The translations under genes were made by a program, and so were the position numbers. A stretch of 64,000 nt of DNA from Cryptomeria japonica (taxonomy: Eukaryota > Streptophyta > Pinopsida > Cupressales > Cupressaceae), in NCBI RefSeq assembly GCF_030272615.1, contig NC_081414.1:779316119-779380118 (forward strand), given 5' to 3'. Below the pieces are notes generated by a model. The model saw only the letters and a program-made list of their open reading frames with translations, did not search any database and had not been told where the DNA came from. How positions within the stretch are numbered: position 1 is the stretch's first letter; each line of letters begins with the position of its first letter. Positions 57,324-64,000 of the stretch are shown piece after piece.

Positions 57324-58599
57324 TCATTTTGCCAGTTCAGAGACTTCCACACTAGGTGTAGAAATAGGTTCATCCTGTGACTCTTGTTCTGATTTCTTTT
57401 TCCAAGTTTTATTCATTTCTGCTTGAACGGTTTCAACATCAATCTTCCCTTCTAGAGTGATCGATATATCACTCGATAGGTTCTTTCTTAGTCTACAAGT
57501 TCTGTTAGTGTGTCCCAGTTTGTTGCAATGATAGCATACCATTCAAGGTGTTCTCCATGGTCCATCATTCATACTTCCATTCTTCCTTCTACATGTTGCA
57601 ATAGTGTGACTGCTACCATGACAGATCAAACAAGTTGCTCTCACACTAGTTGTCGCTTGATAACTGACCGACCGATGGTCATAGGTATTGTACCTGTTGG
57701 GATTCTGGTTCACAGAAAGTTCTGGGATAACTCCTTGAGTCCTTGGAGGATATCTCCCAATGTTATGCAAAACCGACCTGCATTCAAATGCTCTATGCCC
57801 AAACTTGTTGCATGCATTACAGTTTCCATTGAATCTATTGGATATAGGCACATTGTTTTGAAAATAAGGAAAATTGTTGTAGGCCTTACTTCTACACACA
57901 TTGGCAGTATGTCCCTCTTTGAAACAATTAAAGCAAATAGGTTTAAATTTTTGTTTACCTTTACCCTTGGATGTCAGTTGCTTCTTTGATGCTTCAGCTT
58001 TTTTTCCAGAGGTCTCACCTTCCTCATACTCAGAGAAACCAAGTCTAGTGGTATCCTTTGCTGGCTTTGCCGATTCTAGCTTTTGTTCTAGCTTACTAGT
58101 ACTCTGATTGAATTTGGCAAGTATCTCCTTTGACTCAATAAGTTCCTTGGAAATAGCAGCATTAGATTCTATCAAGGTTGCATTCTTAGAAATAGCCATG
58201 TTTAGTTCACCTTGCATTTCTTCTTTTTCCACTTTACTCTCCTAGAGATGAGCGGTAAGGGTACTGATTTCTTGCTTCAACTTGGAGATATCATGATCTT
58301 TGTCTTTTATGAGATCTTTAGCTTTCCTTTTGTTCTCAAGCTCCTGACTCATTCTAATAGTCAGTCCTTCCAACTCCCTTCATAGGTAGGCTTTAGATTC
58401 ATTCAGTTTTTCAACTTCTTCAACTAGGGCATCCATGTCTGCTTCATCAGAAAAGCTATTTTCAGTAAGTTCCATCAGTTTCTTAGCATGCTCTCTTCTC
58501 TTGGCCAAAGAGGCTTTATACTTGAATTTTGAGTTCATCATAGGCTCTCTTAGTCGGAGTGAGATGATGAGTAAGTTCCCTCACACTGTATTCCCCCAT
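57324..58599 (-). pseudogene. Copia-3 first protein: coiled coil with four CCHC zinc knuckles
   Basis: The likely start is the ATG at 58599 (MGEYSVRELTHHL), 37 bases after the primer site. After a frameshift near 58515 comes a long coiled coil (KLKQEISTLTAHL, ELIESKEILAKF). In 58232-57543, knuckles are CFNCFKEGHTANVC (residues 100-113), CNACNKFGHRAFEC (138-151) and CLICHGSSHTIATC (201-214). A fourth, CYHCNKLGHTNRTC, follows one stop later at 57536-57495. All fit C-x2-C-x4-H-x4-C, as in gag nucleocapsids, which usually have one or two. The usual copia capsid domain is absent. It probably binds RNA. Confidence 0.83.
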
Positions 58600-58635
58600 A
58601 TCTCCTTCCAAGTGGTTAGACTTATAGAAAGGTTG

Positions 58636-58647
58636 GCTCTGATACCA
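58636..58647 (-). other. Primer binding site of Copia-3
   Basis: The minus strand reads TGGTATCAGAGC, a perfect initiator Met tRNA site two bases inside the 5' LTR. Confidence 0.92.
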
Positions 58648-59510
58648 ATTGATGAATACTAAGAGGGGGAGGTGAATTAGTTTGCCAAAAAATACTATAA
58701 GAAAACTCTTTAATAGTTTAGCAGATAACCAGTGCAACAGATTCACTAATAAACTAGTTTAGATAAATGTAAACCAAATAGCAAACAAATCTTTCACCCG
58801 CAAGAGCACAGTCACCATAATACAAGATATTTGACGTGGAAACCCAAATGGGAAAATCCATGATGAGCAGAAACTCACAAGTAACTATTTGCAGAATAGT
58901 AACCAGACCGATTAAGGTCAGACCGGTTAAGGTTAGGCTGGTTAAGGTCATACAATGTTCTTCACCAGAACAGATCCTATTAGGAATCTAGATCTTTGTT
59001 AGGAGATAAGTCCTGTTAAAGACTACTTGTTAGAGGATTTAAGATCCATAGTTGTGAGCCACCTTGTTAGAGGATTTACAAAGGCTTTGCTAAGCCTACC
59101 TGGTTAAGGGCTTTAGACTTGTCGAAGATGTATGTAATCAACAAGTGAATGATCTAGATAATAGCACAATATGCTTAATTAGATCCTTCACAACTCCTTG
59201 TTAATTCATTTCAGCATTACTTCAATCTTCTATATCTGCACACTCTATCTCTTCACACAAACCTAACCTTCTCTTCAATGATCGCACATAATAACCTTCC
59301 CTTTTCTATGTCACCTACAAATCCTAGACATTATGTCCTTATAAAGGAATCCGATTTCATGTCGATCCAATAAGATTAGACTACAAGTTACTAGGTACAG
59401 TGCATCTAGACACATTTGGTAACACGACACAAAAACACCGCCAAAGTGTCGGTGGATGATAACTCATCACACATTACAATAATATTGGTTGGTAACTCAT
59501 CACAGGGTAA

Positions 59511-60573
59511 GTTAACAATAAATGTTCCCACTTTCACCCACGAAGGAAAAATGAGACAAAAGGAAAAAAAAATTAGAGGGGGTTTGAGCAAAGTGGGGGT
59601 GTTCGAATGAACTACCCTTTGGGGTTTGAGCGATCCTCCCACTTCGCTCGAACCCCCTTTTTTGAGCGAACTACCTTTAATGCTTGTTTATGTCATTTTT
59701 TAATTATATTGGGGGGGTTTGCTCGAACCCCCCTAAAAAGGTGGGTTTGTTCAAACCCACCTTCATTCGAACCCCCATTTTTACACTTCTCTGAAGCTTT
59801 CAACATTTTTTTGCAGACATTTGGCCTTCAAACCTCTGGTTGAAGGCTCAAATGGAATTATCTTGACAACCCAAATTGTAGTATGGTAGTCTGTGAAGCA
59901 AGATTTCTAATGACTGTAATTTTATTACATCTTGAGTTTATTATGAACTTGTTTGTTTAATTTTACCAAACATAGGTTTTTCACCGAACATGAACTTCTC
60001 TGTTCAATGCATTGGGAAAAAAAGGAAACTAATTCAAAAAAATTCTGAAAAATATCTATGCCCCACGTATTGATGTCTTCTTTCTAATAGAAAAAAAATA
60101 AATTAATATTGATATATATAACAAGTTGTGTTCAAACTCAAACCTATATCTGAATTATGACTAGGTGGACTTCAAAACTTAGTAAAATGAAAAATATTCA
60201 ACATATCACTATCAAACCAACTGTAAGCCCTGGATATTGATGTTACAAACCCAAATTCAAAAGAATTAAGTTTTTATAATTTATAGAAAAAAAGATATGC
60301 ATTTCGGGAGGAACATCACTCTTAAAAAATGTAGTTTGCTGTAAAAAACTACTTTTCGAGGGAGATGGAAAAATTAAAAAAAATTCTTTCAAAAAATTTT
60401 GAAAAAATTATATATAGAATCTATAGACAAAATGCTACAAATCACTAATTTACATCATTTTCAAATTCTTAATAGTTTAAAATTTATAGTTCTCAGAAGT
60501 TGAAGATTATTTTAAAAATGTTCAACTCAGTGTCAAAAGTGGCAAAAAAGTGGGAACCATTATTGTGAGTTCA
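59511..60573. mobile_element. Terminal-inverted-repeat element, copy 2
   Basis: Its right end, ATTATTGTGAGTTCA with GTGGGAACC before it, pairs with GTTAACAATAAATGTTCCCAC at the left. The region 59970-60573 aligns with the reverse complement of copy 1 (17535-18525) over several hundred bases. It differs from copy 1 in a 200-bp block of GC-rich palindromes at 59577-59785. There is no coding potential. Confidence 0.75.
59577..59785. repeat. Cluster of GC-rich palindromes built on TTTGAGCGAAC
   Basis: GGTGGGTTTGTTCAAACCCACC-type palindrome at 59740-59761 (10-bp arms, 2-base loop). A 23-bp near-palindrome at 59711-59733 centres on TTTGCTCGAA. GGGGTTTGAGCGA at 59621-59633 pairs with TCGCTCGAACCCC at 59644-59656, one mismatch. 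Further half units lie at 59577, 59594 and 59666. It is strikingly GC-rich within AT-rich DNA. Confidence 0.85.
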
Positions 60574-60901
60574 CCCCATAGATATGTATCGGTTAATAGA
60601 ATATACCGATTACTGGTTGTCAAAAATGAAGACTGGAAGATCGTAGTATTCTGATCAAAAATTGACTACCGCTCGGGTCCTTCATTCCGCTTGAGATCCT
60701 CGTACCGCTTGGGGTCTTCATACCGCTTGGGGTCTTCAGTCAATCTGTGACCGGTAAACCACTTCTGCAAAATACCGATAGTCTCAAGACTACACATTCA
60801 ATGACATACAATATCAGTTGGAACAACTACCGGTTGAGCATAACTCATACATCAAGTGTGTGTCCATCAATGACAATCAAAACATCATCAAAATACGAAT
60901 A

Positions 60902-61334
60902 GAATTAGGCTAAATTGGAAGTGATTAGAAGAATTTAGAAGGGGTTTACGAGGCAAGTGGGAGATGTATGAAAATGCAAAAGGAGGGAAAAGGATTTTTA
61001 TTTAAAATAATTTTTTTTTATTTCAACTAAAATAGGTGCAACTTGCATAAATACAAGTGGGGGGAATATATTTATTTATTTGCAAGGATCAATTTAATTA
61101 AATGTAAATTTGATTAAAAAAGGAGTAAGGGGAATTAATTAAATAAAGTGATTTATTTAATTAAAAGCTTAAAAAAGGTTAAGGTGAATTTAATTAAATA
61201 AATTGAGTAATTAATTTAATCAAATAGATGAAAATGAAAAAATTAATTAAATAGAATTTAATTAATAAGAGGAATGGGGTTAAAATAAATATTAAATATT
61301 TATTTAAGAAAGTGGTCAGATTTATATGTCTACA
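60902..61334 (-). repeat. 5' LTR of Tat-1, outer part (start of U3)
   Basis: Begins with the GAATT duplication made by Copia-3, then continues TAGGCTAAATTGG exactly where 52360 stopped. It matches 27998-28419 of the 3' LTR and ends, on the plus strand, ATGTCTACA, the LTR start on the minus strand. The region is rich in TTAATTAAAT blocks. Confidence 0.9.
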
Positions 61335-61421
61335 AGTTCCATTGTTGACCATAGAAATTTTCTTTGAATTTGATTCAACTTAATTGCCCAAGCAACCAAG
61401 ATATGAAACAAATATAGGAGG

Positions 61422-62813
61422 TGTAGTCACACAAATCTGTCCGGCTTAATTAAATAAATATTCTCTATTTATTTGATTAAAAATCCACTAGCCATCAGTT
61501 TATTAAATTAATATTTAATTAATTTATTCCCAAAACATTCTTCTATTAATTAAATAAATTATTCAATTTATTTTAATTAATTCATTAAATCAAATTCAAA
61601 TCAATTAAATAAATAAAATCTATTTATTTAATTAAATCCCCCTATTCCTCTTTTAAATAAATTAAATAAAAACATTTATTTAAATCATTATCCCCCCCAC
61701 TTGCATTTTCCTACAAATGCAACTTGCACACATTTATTGAAATAAATGAATTTTTATTTTAAATAAAATCCTATTTTCCCTCTCCCACCAAATCCAATTG
61801 CATTCCTAAATCCCCTTCTAGATTCTTCTAACCCCTTCCTAATTAGCCTAATCCATCCCCTAATTATTGTCACATTCCTAAGCAAAATGAAGTCACTTCT
61901 CAAAGACTTCAAAAGTCTTTGAAAAACATTTAATGCTTTGTGTGTTCAACAAATTAACCCCCAAAGTCTTCCAAGACCACTAATGGCTCTTACATGACCA
62001 TTTATGGCTCTTACATAACCATTTATGGTTATTTCAAACTTGTCTCCCCAAACATTTATTGTTTTGACCATATTTATCTTTTTTACATTTGCACAAGAGT
62101 TTATCCATTGGATAAAAGCTTTATTCTTTGAATAAAGAGTTTATTCATTCAACTAACCTTGACTTTAACTCCCAAGGTCATATCAAGCATTTAATGCTTA
62201 TTCCCTCTCCTCTAAACCTATCTCACATTGACACTTGTCATCTTGGGATTGGGTTGAAAGCCCTCACATGGATTTGAAATCATTCAATCTTAACCCTTGT
62301 TGAGATTGCTCAATCTCAACCATCCATTGCTCCATTTTCCCTATAAATAGAGCCCATTTCTTCATAATCCAGATCCTAAAAACTTCTATGCATTTAACCT
62401 ATAGGCATTTTAGAGAGCATTTAGCATAGCAAACTAAAATCTTGTTATTTTGGGTTAAAATCAATCATTTCAATATCATCTAGTATTTTAGCTTTTCATT
62501 TTATATTTAGAGCAAAATACTCAAATCTCAATCCTCCATAAGCATCCATAGTGCAAAAAGCTGCTAAGAGCTACACTATTTTGGAACTTGGAGAGGAGAG
62601 GAGAGGAACAAGGGAGAAGGAGCTAAGAGCATGCTAAGAGGAATTTGGAGATGCCTTATTATCTTTGTTTCATTTGTTAGATATATTAGTATGATTTTAG
62701 TATCTCTTTTGATATGCATGTTTAGATTAGTTTTTGATTGACTGACACTAACAATTTTCTTATGTCTTGTGTTGTTTGTCATTTGCTAACCTTGTCCATT
62801 TAGCAGAGCATCA
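61422..62813 (+). repeat. 5' LTR of Tat-2
   Basis: Starts TGTAGTCACACAAATCTG, parallel to TGTAGACATATAAATCTG of Tat-1, and ends GAGCATCA. The central blocks TTGCATTTTCCTACA, CCTTCTAGATTCTTCTAACC and TAATTATTGTCACATTCCTA align with the Tat-1 U3. CCCTATAAATAGAG holds a TATA box at 62343-62351. The last 400 bp (R-U5) show little similarity to Tat-1. Confidence 0.85.
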
Positions 62814-62815
62814 TT

Positions 62816-62836
62816 TGGTGAACCCAACGTGAATCC
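62816..62836 (+). other. Primer binding site of Tat-2 (Trp tRNA type)
   Basis: TGGTGAACCCAACGTGAATC starts two bases after the LTR. Its complement, GATTCACGTTGGGTTCACCA, differs at one position from the 3' end of plant Trp tRNA as I recall it. Tat-1 uses a Lys-type site instead. Confidence 0.75.
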
Positions 62837-62894
62837 AAACACCAAAAAGATCATTTTTTTTTCAACCAATAACATGTTTGAATGTTGAAAATGT

Positions 62895-63150
62895 CACACA
62901 GGTTGTGCTTTGGCGCTATTGAACTCGTTCTAGCACTATCGATACTCATGGTTTTAGCACTATTGTTCTTACAATAGCGCTATTGTATCAAGTTCAGTGC
63001 TTTTGACACTGTTTTGGCGCATTTGACATTGTTTTGGCGCTATTCACCCTGTTTCAACGCTTTTGCCTTCTCTATTTTTCTTTTCTTTTAGCGCGTTTGT
63101 GTTAAATAGCGCCTTTGTTCAAACACAGACTAGCGCTATTGTAACAGAAC
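62895..63150 (+). repeat. AGCGC array in the Tat-2 leader
   Basis: About eleven copies of TAGCGCTATTG and variants (TGGCGCTATTC, TAGCACTATTG, TAGCGCGTTTG, CAACGCTTTTG) every 20-25 bp, starting about 60 bp from the primer site. Same position and core as array 1 of Tat-1, but different flanking letters. Confidence 0.75.
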
Positions 63151-64000
63151 ATTGTACAAAGGACCTTGTAACTGAAAAAGTGAAATTTTTTAGGCTTGTG
63201 GAAGTGCCCCCCAAACATGGATTTTACTAACCAATTGTTGTTTGTGCAGGTTTAAAACTCACCATTAAAAATCACAAACTCTCTTTTTTGTGCTTTAAAA
63301 CTTGAACAAACAAAATTTCCTTGCTTTCTAGTTAGGGCCACTTGTTCTTTGGTGCATTAAAATTGAACAAAACAAAAATTAGTTTTCTTGCAAGTTAGGG
63401 AACGCATTTCATTTGGGGCTTAAAATCAACACTTCTATTTTTTTTGGCATCAAAAGAATTTACAATCCACACTTCTATTTTTGGTGCACATAAAATACAC
63501 AATCAACTTGTTTAAAAACTTTTTTTTGGCAAAGCGATCTTTCTTTATACGTGCTTCAAATTCAGTTGACCAGGATTTCCAATTTCTAGATTACAACACA
63601 TTTTTCCATTGAAGTTAAAAAGAACACCATGACTGTTGGAGCAATATCTCCAAATAGTTAGATCACATTGCAATGGCAGATTAAAAAGAACAACTGTTTT
63701 TCATGCTTGGCACACTTGTGCAAAAATTTGGTCAAGTGGTCCTACTTCTAACACACTATCCTCTCCCTTGGCTTTTGTGGTCCTAGGTGCAAGAGAAAAG
63801 TGTTAGTAACACTCAAAATTTTATCTTTTTAAGAGAGGCCTGCCATGAGACACATCACTCTTGGGAACGACCTCGCGTAGTAATCTTTCGAGCCGCTATA
63901 GAAATCAGGTGAAAGCGAAAGTTGTAGACTTGGGTATAGCTGTTCCTATAGTGTAACTGGCCGAAAGGACAAATGGGCCCCACCACTAGTTACAAGGCTC
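63151..64000 (+). other. Leader of Tat-2
   Basis: Non-coding leader homologous to 50270-51000 of Tat-1 in reverse complement, for example around GAACACCATGACTGTTGGAG at 63629. No reading frame stands out up to the window end. Confidence 0.65.

Larger units (their letters stand above)
52366..60901 (-). mobile_element. Pol-less copia-like element Copia-3 with two unusual reading frames
   Basis: LTRs at 52366-53445 and 58650-60901 (the latter enlarged by about 1.17 kb), a met-tRNA primer site, a polypurine tract, and the exact target duplication GAATT at 52361-52365 and 60902-60906. Without the duplication and element, the flanking Tat-1 LTR joins seamlessly. The interior (53446-58635) has no protease, integrase, RT or RNase H. 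It encodes a coiled-coil and zinc-knuckle protein and a second protein of about 1,000 residues, both broken by stops. The LTRs are about 90% identical. It depends on another element for replication. Bases 53457-53901 are 3' untranslated. Confidence 0.92.
58650..60901 (-). repeat. 5' LTR of Copia-3, interrupted by an inverted-repeat element
   Basis: 58650 to about 59470 and about 60613 to 60901 align with 52366-53445; about 1.17 kb between them is extra. The outer end reads AATACGAATA where the partner has AATACCAACA. It is followed by the GAATT duplication. Confidence 0.92.
27437..61334 (-). mobile_element. Tat-lineage Ty3/gypsy retrotransposon Tat-1 with nested insertions
   Basis: Homologous LTR sequence at 27437-28419 and at 51810-52365 plus 60907-61334 (about 95% identical in a 235-base sample) bounds a minus-strand gag, protease, RT, two RNase H and integrase. 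The second, archaeal-type RNase H and the antisense plant mobile domain gene between pol and the 3' LTR are hallmarks of the Tat branch. Removing Copia-2 and Copia-3 leaves about 18 kb, a normal size for Tat elements. Gag-pol is broken by many frameshifts and stops. Outer flanks (TTTAA before 27437, AGTTC after 61334) do not match, so no target duplication is visible; the 3' LTR appears truncated (see its entry). Confidence 0.9.
61422..64000 (+). mobile_element. Second Tat-type element Tat-2, plus strand, cut by window end
   Basis: A 1.39-kb LTR (61422-62813), a primer site and a leader, all homologous to the corresponding parts of Tat-1 but on the other strand. It lies head-to-head with Tat-1, 87 bp apart (61335-61421). 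Similarity in U3 is partial (many indels), so it is a distinct subfamily. Gag and pol would lie beyond the window. Confidence 0.83.

Noticed and set aside
63841-64000. GC-richer segment at the window end as a possible RNA gene
   Set aside because: It corresponds to the Tat leader region, and no tRNA or rRNA signature can be recognised.

Overview
This window looks like nuclear DNA of a seed plant with a large, repeat-dominated genome. Gene density is very low, LTR retrotransposons are nested inside each other, and there are long AT-rich spacers and plant-type microsatellites. A gymnosperm (conifer-like) source is my inference, not something the sequence proves. Only one gene looks intact: a single-exon G-type lectin receptor-like kinase of 804 residues on the minus strand (22591-25005).

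Layout. 1-7112: a minus-strand Ty1/copia element (Copia-1), cut by the window start, with near-identical LTRs and a gag-pol broken by stop codons. 8329-13868: a complete but decayed minus-strand Ty3/gypsy element (Gypsy-1), target-site duplication GATAA. 14044-16566: a short plus-strand LTR element (duplication TCTTT, met-tRNA primer site, polypurine tract) with no recognisable gag or pol. Its interior holds a ClpX ATPase fragment joined in frame to an arginine decarboxylase fragment. 16953-18592: a compound microsatellite and a 1-kb terminal-inverted-repeat element. 18.6-22.6 kb: AT-rich DNA with one copia RNase H relic. 22591-25005: the kinase gene. 25897-27428: an insertion with an 11-bp target duplication, probably non-LTR derived.

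From 27437 to 61334 lies one very large minus-strand Ty3/gypsy element of Tat type (Tat-1). It has gag, protease, reverse transcriptase, two RNase H domains and integrase. Between pol and the 3' LTR it carries an antisense gene for a plant mobile domain (PMD) protein. Copia-2 (30433-37551, duplication ATCCC) sits inside the PMD gene. Copia-3 (52366-60901, duplication GAATT) sits inside the 5' LTR of Tat-1. Copia-3 has no pol; it encodes a coiled-coil protein with four CCHC zinc knuckles and an unrecognised reading frame of about 1,000 codons. A second copy of the 1-kb inverted-repeat element sits inside one LTR of Copia-3. At 61422 a related plus-strand Tat element (Tat-2) begins head-to-head with Tat-1 and runs off the window.

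The nesting gives a relative order: Tat-1 first, then Copia-2, Copia-3 and the 25.9-kb insertion, then the inverted-repeat element inside Copia-3. The best candidates for something undescribed are the ClpX/arginine decarboxylase capture element, the pol-less Copia-3 with its large unknown protein, and the degenerate AGCGC motif arrays that recur in the 5' leaders of the Tat elements and of the antisense PMD gene.
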